64,000 nucleotides of DNA from TMP-86 sp044226865. Lineage in GTDB: Bacteria; Pseudomonadota; Gammaproteobacteria; Steroidobacterales; Steroidobacteraceae. This document shows positions 51,454 through 62,014 of this stretch, piece after piece. The stretch's first letter is position 1; every line of letters begins with the position of its first letter. A program made the position numbers and the translations under genes. The stretch spans positions 1 through 64,000 of the forward strand of contig JBGAGE010000014.1 in NCBI GenBank assembly GCA_044226865.1, given 5' to 3'. Under the pieces are notes generated by a model, which was not told the origin of the DNA, did not search any database, and worked only from the letters and a program-made list of their open reading frames with translations.

Positions 51454-52147
51454 CAGTCTTGAAATGCGCGATGTAATTGACGCTGGTGTCCTCCGACAAG
51501 CGGAAGGACTGCAGCAAGGGGTTGTAGGTGATGCCGGTGACATCCACGAGCCGCAGATCGAGCGGCCGTGCCCAACGCGCCAGTTCCGATGGACGGATGA
51601 ATTTGCGATAGTCGTGAGTGCCTCGCGGCAGCATGCGCAGGATGTACTCCGCACCCACCACGGCCAGCGCGAAGGACTTCAGATTGCGGTTGAGCGTGGA
51701 CAGGAACAGCGAACCGCCTGGCGCCAGCAACGTGCGCATGGCCTTCATCACGGACACCGGATCGGGCACGTGCTCGAGCATTTCCATGCACGTGATCGCT
51801 TCATAGGCGCCAGGGGCCGCTGCCGCCAGGTCTTCCACCGCCAGCAGCCGGTAGTCGATGGCGAGGCCGCCTTCCAGGGCATGCAGCTTGGCGACGCTCA
51901 AGGCCTCGCCGGCGAGATCGATGGCGGTGACGCGTGCGCCGGCCTTGCACAGGCCTTCGGACAGGATGCCGCCCCCGCATCCCACATCCAGCACCTGCCG
52001 TCCGGCGAGGGTGGCGGCGCGGCGGATGTAATCCAGGCGCAGCGGGTTCAGGTCGTGCAGCGGCCGCGAGGAGCCGCGCGGATCCCACCAGTGCAGTGCC
52101 AGCGAATTGAACTTGTCGAGTTCAGCGGCATCGGCGTTGACGGACAT
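51443..52147 (-). CDS. ubiG: Ubiquinone biosynthesis O-methyltransferase UbiG
   Basis: This 234-residue SAM-dependent enzyme performs both O-methylations in ubiquinone synthesis. Family features are the N-terminal ELDKFNSLALHWWDPRGSSR, the SAM motif VLDVGCGGGILSEGL, and MEMLEHVPDP followed by FLSTLNRNLKSFALAVVGAE. The chosen start gives the canonical length. mupP overlaps its 3' end. The deaminase gene upstream lies 44 bases away. Confidence 0.95.
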   Translation of the reverse strand: MSVNADAAELDKFNSLALHWWDPRGSSRPLHDLNPLRLDYIRRAATLAGRQVLDVGCGGGILSEGLCKAGARVTAIDLAGEALSVAKLHALEGGLAIDYRLLAVEDLAAAAPGAYEAITCMEMLEHVPDPVSVMKAMRTLLAPGGSLFLSTLNRNLKSFALAVVGAEYILRMLPRGTHDYRKFIRPSELARWARPLDLRLVDVTGITYNPLLQSFRLSEDTSVNYIAHFKTDAA

Positions 52148-52191
52148 CAGGGTTGATTCCCAATAAAGTGGGGGAAGGCTTGCGCGCCAGT

Positions 52192-53526
52192 CTAGCCCAG
52201 CGCGAGGCGCCGCGCCCACTCCTGCGCACGGCCGCGAACCTGCTCCCACTCCAGGCGCAACAGGCTCCCGGCACCGAGCAATTGGCGGCCCGCCACCCAC
52301 ACATCGCTCACCAGGTCACGGGCGCCCGAGTAGACCAGTTGCACCAAGGGATCGTGGACCGGCTGCATGGCGGGGTGATCGAAATCCACGCAGCAAAGGT
52401 CGGCCCATTTGCCCGCCTCCAGCGTGCCGATCTGATCGGCGAGGCCCAGCGCCGCGGCGCCACCGCGGGTGGCCATGGCGATGGCCTGCCACGGCGACAG
52501 CGGCGGCGGACTTGCCTGCCCGGCGCCGTCTCCGGCACGCGCCAGCAGCGCCGCCAGGCGCATCTCGATCCACAGGTCCTGGTCGTTGTTGCAGGCGGAA
52601 CTGTCCGATCCCAAGCCCACCGTCGCGCCGGAGGAACTCCAGGCGGCAATCGGCGGTGCGCCGTTGCCCAGCTTCAAATTGCTTTCGGCGCACAACGTGA
52701 CGCTGATGCCGCTGCGACGCGCCATCTCGATGTCAGCCCCGGTCACGTGCGTCATGTGCACGGCATTGAGCGCGGGCGTCAACATTCCCAGCTTCTCCAG
52801 CCGCTCGATCGGCCGCATGCCGTGACGGCGCAGGGACTGCTCCACCTCGCGCGCCGATTCGTGCAGGTGGATCATGATGCCGGCGTCCAGCTCATCCGCC
52901 AGCGTGCGGATCTGCTCGAAGGTGGTATCGCTCACCGTGTAGGGCGCATGCGGCGCGAAGGCGCAGCTGATGCGCGGGTGTCCCTTGAATTCATCGCGCA
53001 CGCTCAGCGCCTTGCCCAGGTAGTCGGCGGGCGTTGCCGCCCACGGGCTTTCGAAATCGGCCACGGGCAGGCCGATCACCGCGCGGATGCCTTGTTCGGC
53101 GGCAATGGCTGCAGTCTCGTTCGGGAAAAAATATTGGTCGGCAAAGCAGGTGATGCCCCCGCGCAGCATCTCGGCGATGGACAACGCCGCCCCGTCACGC
53201 ACGAAGGCGGCGTCCACGTGGCGCCGCTCCAGTGGCCAGATTTTCTCCTTCAGCCAGCGCTCCAGCGGCAGTCCTTCGGCAAATCCGCGGAACAGGGACA
53301 TGGCCGCGTGGGTGTGCGCGTTGACCAGTCCAGGCATCAGCAGGTGAGTGCCCCGCTGCAGCCGTGTCGCGTCCGGATAGCGGGTCGCGGCCTGCGCCTG
53401 GGGCAGGATTTCCAGGATACGGCCATCGCCGATCACGGCGGTGTGGTCATGGAGGATGAGGCCGGGTTCCGTCATGGGCAGGATCCAGCGGGCCTCGATC
53501 AGCAGGTCGGCGACAGGTGGCGGCAT
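52192..53526 (-). CDS. mtaD: TRZ/ATZ-family amidohydrolase, probable 5'-methylthioadenosine/S-adenosylhomocysteine deaminase
   Basis: This 444-residue zinc amidohydrolase of the chlorohydrolase/deaminase group has metal and catalytic residues in MPGLVNAHTHAAMS, in IMIHLHESAREVE and in GLGSDSSACNND. The order gyrA, TRZ/ATZ hydrolase, ubiG, mupP, SDR matches Pseudomonas, where this enzyme deaminates methylthioadenosine. The mtnA gene that neighbours it there is absent here. The longer reading frame upstream passes through the gyrA promoter region and is not homologous. The exact nucleoside specificity is not proven by the sequence. Confidence 0.87.
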   Translation of the reverse strand: MPPPVADLLIEARWILPMTEPGLILHDHTAVIGDGRILEILPQAQAATRYPDATRLQRGTHLLMPGLVNAHTHAAMSLFRGFAEGLPLERWLKEKIWPLERRHVDAAFVRDGAALSIAEMLRGGITCFADQYFFPNETAAIAAEQGIRAVIGLPVADFESPWAATPADYLGKALSVRDEFKGHPRISCAFAPHAPYTVSDTTFEQIRTLADELDAGIMIHLHESAREVEQSLRRHGMRPIERLEKLGMLTPALNAVHMTHVTGADIEMARRSGISVTLCAESNLKLGNGAPPIAAWSSSGATVGLGSDSSACNNDQDLWIEMRLAALLARAGDGAGQASPPPLSPWQAIAMATRGGAAALGLADQIGTLEAGKWADLCCVDFDHPAMQPVHDPLVQLVYSGARDLVSDVWVAGRQLLGAGSLLRLEWEQVRGRAQEWARRLALG

Positions 53527-53657
53527 GCCGTGCAGTATATCGGCAGACGCTGCCCGCGCCGTTCCCGCGCGTGGAAAAGCGCGCCCTCGAGGCCGCTCGA
53601 GGCGCCGCGCCAAGGCCCGTTGCAACCTGCCTTTTTCGCCCTTTTGGCAGGCCTTTG

Positions 53658-53666
53658 TGATATATT
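53658..53666 (+). promoter_or_regulatory. Extended -10 promoter of gyrA
   Basis: TG-A-TATATT, an extended -10 element, lies 85 bases before the gyrA ATG. No good -35 is at the proper distance, which extended -10 promoters tolerate. Predicted transcription starts at about 53671-53675. Confidence 0.5.
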
Positions 53667-53674
53667 TTGCAGCC

Positions 53675-53716
53675 ATGAAACTGCTGTCTTTCGTCGCCTC
53701 CGACTCCACCTACTAA
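53675..53716 (+). CDS. Possible 13-residue leader peptide upstream of gyrA
   Basis: ATG to TAA encodes MKLLSFVASDSTY, 34 bases before gyrA. The ATG falls at the predicted transcription start, so the mini-ORF would be leaderless or nearly so. There is no ribosome-binding site and no known homologue that I recognise. It could be a chance ORF or a translated leader that adjusts gyrA expression. Confidence 0.3.
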   Translation: MKLLSFVASDSTY

Positions 53717-53750
53717 CAGCCCCCTTTCAAGGCTCACCGGACTCTCGCTC

Positions 53751-56369
<2,619 letters not shown>

Positions 56370-56408
56370 TAAACTTCCGCGCAGGTTCCCCACACATCTG
56401 GATTAGAC

Positions 56409-57485
56409 ATGCGCGTGTTCAATTTCGCGGCCGGCCCCGCGACGCTTCCCCTGGAAGTTCTGGAGCAGGCTAGAAGCGAATTGATCGATTGGAACGCGTC
56501 CGGCATGTCCGTCATGGAGGTCAGCCATCGCAGCAAGGCCTTCGTGGGGTTGGCCGACCGTGCCCAGGCGGACCTGCGCGAACTGCTCGCCGTTCCCGCC
56601 AACTACAAGATCCTGTTGCTGCAGGGTGGCGCCACCGGGCAGTTCGCCGCCATCCCGATGAACCTGGCGCAAGTCGATGCCACCGCCGACTACGTCAACA
56701 CCGGCCAATGGTCCAAGAAGGCCATCACCGAGGCCAAGCGCTACTGCAAGGTGAATGTGGCCGCGGACGCCGGCGGCAACTATTCCACCGTCCCGTCGCA
56801 GGCAGCGCTCAAGCTCTCTCCCGGTGCCGCCTACCTGCATTACACGCCCAACGAGACCATCGGTGGCGTGGAATTCAACTACGTACCGCAGAGCGGCGAG
56901 GTGCCGCTGGTGGGAGATTTCTCCTCCACCATCCTGTCGCGGCCGCTGGATGTCTCGAAGTTCGGGCTGATCTACGCCGGCGCGCAGAAGAACATCGGCC
57001 CCTCCGGGCTCGTGGTGGTGATCGTGCGCGAGGATTTGATCGGCAAGGCGCGCCCCGGCACGCCCGCGATCTTCGATTACCAGTCCATGGCCAACGACCA
57101 GTCCATGCTCAATACGCCGCCGACCTTCAGCTGGTACATCGCCGGGCTCGTATTCCAATGGCTCAAGCGCCAGGGCGGGCTGGCGGCGATGGGCGAGCGC
57201 AACCGGCGCAAGGCGCAGAAGCTGTACGACTGCATCGATGCCTCGGCTTTCTACGGCAACCCGGTTGCCAAGGATTCGCGCTCCTGGATGAACGTGCCCT
57301 TCACCGTCGCCAAGCCGGAACTGGAAAAGGCCTTCGTGGAGGGCGCCGCCAAGGCGGGCCTGGCCAACCTGGAAGGGCATCGCTCGGTGGGCGGCATGCG
57401 CGCCAGCATCTACAACGCCATGCCGGAGGCCGGCGTGGATGCGCTGATCGCCTACATGAAAGAATTCGAACGCACCAAGGGTTGA
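56409..57485 (+). CDS. serC: Phosphoserine aminotransferase
   Basis: This 358-residue PLP-dependent aminotransferase converts 3-phosphohydroxypyruvate to phosphoserine and acts in pyridoxine synthesis. The N-terminal FNFAAGPATLPLEVLEQA, the substrate-loop FAAIPMNL and the PLP-lysine segment LIYAGAQKNIGPSG are present. It is the second gene of the gyrA-serC-serA-pheA-aroA run. serA starts eight bases after its stop. Confidence 0.97.
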   Translation: MRVFNFAAGPATLPLEVLEQARSELIDWNASGMSVMEVSHRSKAFVGLADRAQADLRELLAVPANYKILLLQGGATGQFAAIPMNLAQVDATADYVNTGQWSKKAITEAKRYCKVNVAADAGGNYSTVPSQAALKLSPGAAYLHYTPNETIGGVEFNYVPQSGEVPLVGDFSSTILSRPLDVSKFGLIYAGAQKNIGPSGLVVVIVREDLIGKARPGTPAIFDYQSMANDQSMLNTPPTFSWYIAGLVFQWLKRQGGLAAMGERNRRKAQKLYDCIDASAFYGNPVAKDSRSWMNVPFTVAKPELEKAFVEGAAKAGLANLEGHRSVGGMRASIYNAMPEAGVDALIAYMKEFERTKG

Positions 57486-57493
57486 GCTCGAAC

Positions 57494-58663
57494 ATGAGTT
57501 TCAAAGTTCTCACGTTGAACAACATTTCAGTCAAGGGACTCGACCGCCTGCCACGCGAGCGCTTCGAAGTGGCCTCCGACATCGGCCACCCGGACGCCAT
57601 CCTGGTGCGCTCCGCCGACATGCACGCCATGAAAATCGGCGAATCCGTCAAGGCCATCGCGCGCGCCGGTGCGGGCACCAACAACATTCCCGTGACCGCG
57701 ATGAGCAAGCGCGGCATCCCCGTGTTCAATGCGCCCGGCGCCAATGCCAACGCCGTCAAGGAACTGGTGGTCGCGGGCATGTTCCTCGCCGCGCGCAACA
57801 TCTGCCAGGCCTGGGCGTTCGTGCACGCGCTCAAGGGCGATGATCACGCCATCGAGGAAGCGGTGGAGAAGGGCAAGAAGAAATTCGTCGGTTTCGAATT
57901 GCCGGGGCGCACCCTCGGCGTCGTGGGCCTTGGCGCCATCGGCGTGGAGGTTGCCAATACGGCCCTCGCGCTGCGCATGAAGGTGCTGGGCTATGACCCC
58001 CTGATCACCGTGCAGCGCGCCTGGCAGCTCTCCTCGGCGGTGGAACAGGCCGTCTCGCTCGATGACCTGTTCGCCCGCTCGCAGTTGATCACCGTGCACG
58101 TGCCGCTGAACGACAAGACCCGGGGCCTGGTGAACGAGTCGCGCATCCGCCTCATGCCCAAGGGGGGCGTGGTGCTGAATTTCTCGCGCGCGCCCATCGT
58201 CGATGAGCAGGCGGTGCTCGACTCGCTGGCCGAAGGCCATCTGGCCGCCTACGTGTGCGATTTCCCTTCCGTCAAGCTCAAGGACCATCCCCAGGTCATC
58301 ACCTTGCCGCACCTGGGAGCCTCCACCAACGAAGCGGAGGAAAACTGCGCCGTGATGGTGGCCGACACGCTGCGTGATTTCCTCGAATCCGGCAACGTGC
58401 ACCATTCGGTTAATTTCCCGGAGAGTGTGCTGCTGCGCGTGCCCAATACCGCCCGCATCGCCATCGCCAATGACAACGTGCCGAACATGGTGGGCCAGAT
58501 TTCCACCTGCCTCGCCGAGGCTAAATTGAACATCGCCGACCTGCTCAACAAGTCGCGCGGTGAGTTGGCGTATACCCTCATCGACATCGATGGCGAGGTG
58601 CCGGGCTCGGTGATGGACAAGATCCGCGCCATTCCCGGCGTGCTCACGGCACGGCTGATCTGA
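57494..58663 (+). CDS. serA: D-3-phosphoglycerate dehydrogenase
   Basis: This 389-residue dehydrogenase performs the first step of serine synthesis, feeding SerC. The NAD site is LGVVGLGAIGVEVANTAL and the catalytic Arg lies in NFSRAPIVDE. The His is in LPHLGASTNEAEEN, and a C-terminal ACT domain (from about residue 315, MVGQISTCLAEAKLNIADLL) probably senses serine. The start is the ATG after AAGGG in the serC end. Its position inside the operon makes a serine/aromatic supply unit. Confidence 0.95.
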   Translation: MSFKVLTLNNISVKGLDRLPRERFEVASDIGHPDAILVRSADMHAMKIGESVKAIARAGAGTNNIPVTAMSKRGIPVFNAPGANANAVKELVVAGMFLAARNICQAWAFVHALKGDDHAIEEAVEKGKKKFVGFELPGRTLGVVGLGAIGVEVANTALALRMKVLGYDPLITVQRAWQLSSAVEQAVSLDDLFARSQLITVHVPLNDKTRGLVNESRIRLMPKGGVVLNFSRAPIVDEQAVLDSLAEGHLAAYVCDFPSVKLKDHPQVITLPHLGASTNEAEENCAVMVADTLRDFLESGNVHHSVNFPESVLLRVPNTARIAIANDNVPNMVGQISTCLAEAKLNIADLLNKSRGELAYTLIDIDGEVPGSVMDKIRAIPGVLTARLI

Positions 58664-58676
58664 CAGGAAACCGACG

Positions 58677-59867
58677 ATGGCGGCCCGCAAGAAATCCACA
58701 GCCAATAATGCGTCGCGTTCACGCAAGCGGGCCGTTGCCGCGGCACCATCGGGCGCGGGCGAACGGCCCGGCGCGGTGCCGGCCGGCATCGACCTGAAGG
58801 CCATCCGCGAACGCATCGATGCCATCGATGCGCGCATCCACGGGCTCATCAACGAGCGGGCGAGACTGGCCCAGCAGGTGGGCATTTCCAAGGCGGCCAC
58901 CGGCAAGGTGGTGGATTTCTACCGGCCCGAGCGTGAAGCGGAGGTGCTGCGCAACGCGGTGCGCCGCAATCAAGGTCCGCTGCGTGACGAAGAAATCGTG
59001 CGCCTGTTCCGCGAGATCATGTCTGCGTGCCTTGCGCAGCAGGAGCCCCTCAAGGTGGCCTTCCTCGGTCCGGAGGGCACCTTCACGCAGGCGGCGGTGC
59101 TCAAGCATTTCGGTCATTCGGTGCGCGCGCTGCCGCTGCCCGCCATCAGCGAGATCTTCCACGAGGTGGAATCCGGCGTGGCCGACTTCGGCGTCGTCCC
59201 CATCGAGAACTCCAGCGAGGGCTCGATCAACCACACGCTCGACATGTTCCTCACTTCGCCGCTCAAGATCTGCGGCGAAGTGGAGATGCGCATCCATCAC
59301 TTCCTGATGGCGCGCTCGGCGGACATGGGTTCGATCAAACGCATTTGCGCCCATCCGCAGGCGCTGGCCCAATGCCGCGGCTGGCTCGATGAGCACCTGC
59401 CCGAGGTGGAACGCGCGCCGGTTGCAAGCAACGCCGAGGGTGCGCGGCGCGCCCGCGACGAGCGCGGCACGGCGGCCATCGCGGGCGAGGCGGCCGCGCA
59501 GCTGTACGGCCTGTCGATACTCGCGCGCGAGATCGAGGATCGCGACGACAACAGCACGCGCTTCCTGGTCATCGGCCGCAAGTTGTTCAGCGGCAGCGGT
59601 GCCGACAAGACCACGCTCCTGGTCTCCGGCGTCGGCACCGATGATCCGGGTACGCTGTTCCGGCTGCTGGAGCCCTTCGCCCGGCACAAGGTGAACATGA
59701 CCCGCATCGAATCGCGGCCATCGCACAAGCGCAAATGGGACTACGTGTTCTTCCTCGACCTCGAGGGCCATGTGTCCGATCAGAACCTGGCCGCGGCGCT
59801 GGCTGAAGTCGAGAGCATCGCCACCCTCTACAAGATCCTGGGCTCCTACCCCAAAGCGGTGTTGTGA
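58677..59867 (+). CDS. pheA: Bifunctional chorismate mutase/prephenate dehydratase
   Basis: This 396-residue P-protein of phenylalanine synthesis has a chorismate mutase domain from about residue 37 (DLKAIRERIDAIDARIHGLI), a prephenate dehydratase domain with FLGPEGTFTQAAVLKHF and VVPIENSSEG, and a regulatory ACT domain with the ESRPS motif (MTRIESRPSHKRKWDYVFF). About 35 basic low-complexity residues precede the mutase domain. The first ATG after serA was chosen. It overlaps aroA by GTGA. Confidence 0.96.
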   Translation: MAARKKSTANNASRSRKRAVAAAPSGAGERPGAVPAGIDLKAIRERIDAIDARIHGLINERARLAQQVGISKAATGKVVDFYRPEREAEVLRNAVRRNQGPLRDEEIVRLFREIMSACLAQQEPLKVAFLGPEGTFTQAAVLKHFGHSVRALPLPAISEIFHEVESGVADFGVVPIENSSEGSINHTLDMFLTSPLKICGEVEMRIHHFLMARSADMGSIKRICAHPQALAQCRGWLDEHLPEVERAPVASNAEGARRARDERGTAAIAGEAAAQLYGLSILAREIEDRDDNSTRFLVIGRKLFSGSGADKTTLLVSGVGTDDPGTLFRLLEPFARHKVNMTRIESRPSHKRKWDYVFFLDLEGHVSDQNLAAALAEVESIATLYKILGSYPKAVL

Positions 59868-61204
59868 CGGTGGCGGGGATGCGCGAATACGAGGCGCTGC
59901 CCAGTACCCGCGTCGCCGGCGAGATCAAAGTGCCGGGGGACAAGTCCATTTCGCACCGCTCGGTGATGCTCGGCGGCCTGTGCGATGGCGTGAGCGAGGT
60001 GGAGGGCTTTCTCTCCAGCGAAGATTGCCTTGCCAGCATGCAGGCGATGCGGGCGCTGGGCGTGACCATCGAGCGCCCGGCAGAAACGTCGGTGCGCGTG
60101 CACGGGGTGGGCCTGCGCGGCTTGACGCCGGCACGTGCCGACCTGGACATGGGCAATGCCGGCACCGCCATGCGGCTGTTCACCGGCATGCTTGCGGGAC
60201 AGCGGTTCGATTCGCGCCTGATCGGCGATGCTTCCTTGAGCAAGCGGCCGATGGAGCGCGTGGCCAGGCCGCTGCGCAGCATGGGCGCGCGCATCGACAC
60301 CACCGATGGCACACCGCCGGTGAGCATTCACGGCGTGGAGCGGCTCCACGGCATCGAATACACCATGCCCATCGCCAGTGCGCAGGTGAAATCGGCATTG
60401 CTGCTCGCAGGCCTGTTCGCGGAAGGAACCACGCGCGTGATCGAACCGGCCGTGTCGCGCGACCACAGCGAGCGCATGTTGGAGGCCATGGGCGTGAAGC
60501 TGCGGCGTGCGTCGCTGCGCGTCGAGCTCGAGCCGCCGGCGCGGCTGCACGCGCAGCGCCTGCATGTGCCGGGCGATTTCTCCTCCGCGGCCTTCTTCAT
60601 CGTCGCAGGACTCATCGGCGCGGCCGATGGCGGGCTTCTCATCCGCCACGTCGGCATGAATCCCACGCGCACGGGACTGCTCGGCATCCTGCGCAGCATG
60701 GGCGCGCGCATCGAGGTGCAGGATGCGCGCCAGGCCGGCGCCGAACCGGTGGCCGACCTGCTGGTGCTGCGTTCGCCGCTGCGCGGCATCGCCGTGCCGC
60801 CGGCGCTGGTACCCTTGTCCATCGATGAGTTTCCGGCATTGTTCATCGCCGCGGCCTGCGCGCAGGGTGAAACCCACATCAGCGGGGCGGAGGAATTGCG
60901 GGTGAAGGAAAGCGATCGCATCGCCGTGATGAGCGAGGGCCTGCAGGCGCTCGGGGTCGAGCACGAGGTGTTTGCCGACGGCATGCGCATCCAGGGCCGG
61001 GCGGATGGACCTGCCTTCAACGCCGGCCGCATCGACAGCCACGGTGACCACCGCATCGCCATGTCCTTTGCGGTGGCGAGCCTCAGGGCCGCAGGTCCCC
61101 TGCGCATCGCCGATGTGGCCAATGTCGCCACTTCCTTCCCGGGCTTCGTGCCGCTGGCGTGTTCGGCCGGCCTGCGCTTGCGCGACATCGCGGGGCCGGC
61201 GTAG
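59864..61204 (+). CDS. aroA: 3-phosphoshikimate 1-carboxyvinyltransferase (EPSP synthase)
   Basis: This 446-residue shikimate-pathway enzyme joins shikimate 3-phosphate to PEP. The substrate motif VPGDKSISHRSVMLGG and the PEP-site motif MGNAGTAMRLFTGML are typical; the active-site RVKESDRIAVMSEGL and the C-terminal GDHRIAMSFAVAS are intact. The GTG start overlaps pheA; ATG at 59879 is an alternative. In Pseudomonas hisC and tyrA genes lie between pheA and aroA, and here they are missing. Confidence 0.96.
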   Translation: MTVAGMREYEALPSTRVAGEIKVPGDKSISHRSVMLGGLCDGVSEVEGFLSSEDCLASMQAMRALGVTIERPAETSVRVHGVGLRGLTPARADLDMGNAGTAMRLFTGMLAGQRFDSRLIGDASLSKRPMERVARPLRSMGARIDTTDGTPPVSIHGVERLHGIEYTMPIASAQVKSALLLAGLFAEGTTRVIEPAVSRDHSERMLEAMGVKLRRASLRVELEPPARLHAQRLHVPGDFSSAAFFIVAGLIGAADGGLLIRHVGMNPTRTGLLGILRSMGARIEVQDARQAGAEPVADLLVLRSPLRGIAVPPALVPLSIDEFPALFIAAACAQGETHISGAEELRVKESDRIAVMSEGLQALGVEHEVFADGMRIQGRADGPAFNAGRIDSHGDHRIAMSFAVASLRAAGPLRIADVANVATSFPGFVPLACSAGLRLRDIAGPA

Positions 61205-61208
61205 GCGC

Positions 61209-61883
61209 ATGGTTCCCGTCATTACCATCGACGGGCCTTCCGGGTCGGGCAAGGGCACCATTGCCAGGGCAGTGGCGGGCAGGCTGGGCTGGGCGCTGCT
61301 GGACAGCGGGGCGCTGTACCGGCTGGTGGCATTGGCCGGGCGCAAGCGGGGACTGGACCTGGATGACGCCCCGGGCCTGGCCCACCTGGCCCGGGGCCTG
61401 GAAATCCGCTTTGGGGCCACCCCAGGGGGCGCAGAACAGGTCTGGCTGGGCGGGGAGGAGGTTTCCGAGGCCATCCGCTCGGAAGCAGCCGGTAACGATG
61501 CCTCCCGGGTGGCGGCCATCCCGGCCGTGCGGGACGCCCTGTTGGACCGCCAGCGCCGGTTCGCGGCGGCTCCGGGCCTGGTGGCGGACGGCCGTGACAT
61601 GGGAACGGTGGTTTTTCCCACCGCCGGGTTGAAGATCTTCCTCATCGCCAGCGCCCTGGAAAGGGCGCAAAGACGCTATAAGCAGTTGATGGAAAAGGGA
61701 CTTCCTGCTAGTCTCCACGACCTTTCGCAAGTAATCGCAGAACGCGACCGCCGCGACACGACGCGTGCAGTGGCGCCCTTGCGGGCCAGCGATGATGCGG
61801 TGGTGATCGATTCTACCGGCATGACGATCGATGCGGTGGTTGCACGTGTGATGCAGCTGGCCACGGAACGTCTCGGCGTCTGA
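61209..61883 (+). CDS. cmk: Cytidylate kinase
   Basis: This 224-residue CMP kinase has the P-loop GPSGSGKGT (9-17), the dinucleotide-site LLDSGALYRLVALAG, ADGRDMGTVVFP and the lid RDRRDTTRAVAPL. It starts five bases after aroA and ends the aromatic-serine run before rpsA. The cmk-rpsA-ihfB order is the standard gammaproteobacterial one. Confidence 0.96.
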   Translation: MVPVITIDGPSGSGKGTIARAVAGRLGWALLDSGALYRLVALAGRKRGLDLDDAPGLAHLARGLEIRFGATPGGAEQVWLGGEEVSEAIRSEAAGNDASRVAAIPAVRDALLDRQRRFAAAPGLVADGRDMGTVVFPTAGLKIFLIASALERAQRRYKQLMEKGLPASLHDLSQVIAERDRRDTTRAVAPLRASDDAVVIDSTGMTIDAVVARVMQLATERLGV

Positions 61884-62014
61884 GTTTTGTTTTTGGTTTT
61901 TTTCAAGCGCGCACACCAGGACGGCGTGCGCATCGTTGTCAACAACCCTTGCGCGCGGAAGGACCGGTGCGAAGGCCATGAACGGCAGCCTCACGGCTCC
62001 AAGTGAACTTAAAC

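Noticed and set aside
61901..61931. A terminator for cmk
   Set aside because: The hairpin GCGCAC with GTGCGC has its T-run on the upstream side for the plus strand, so it would not terminate cmk.
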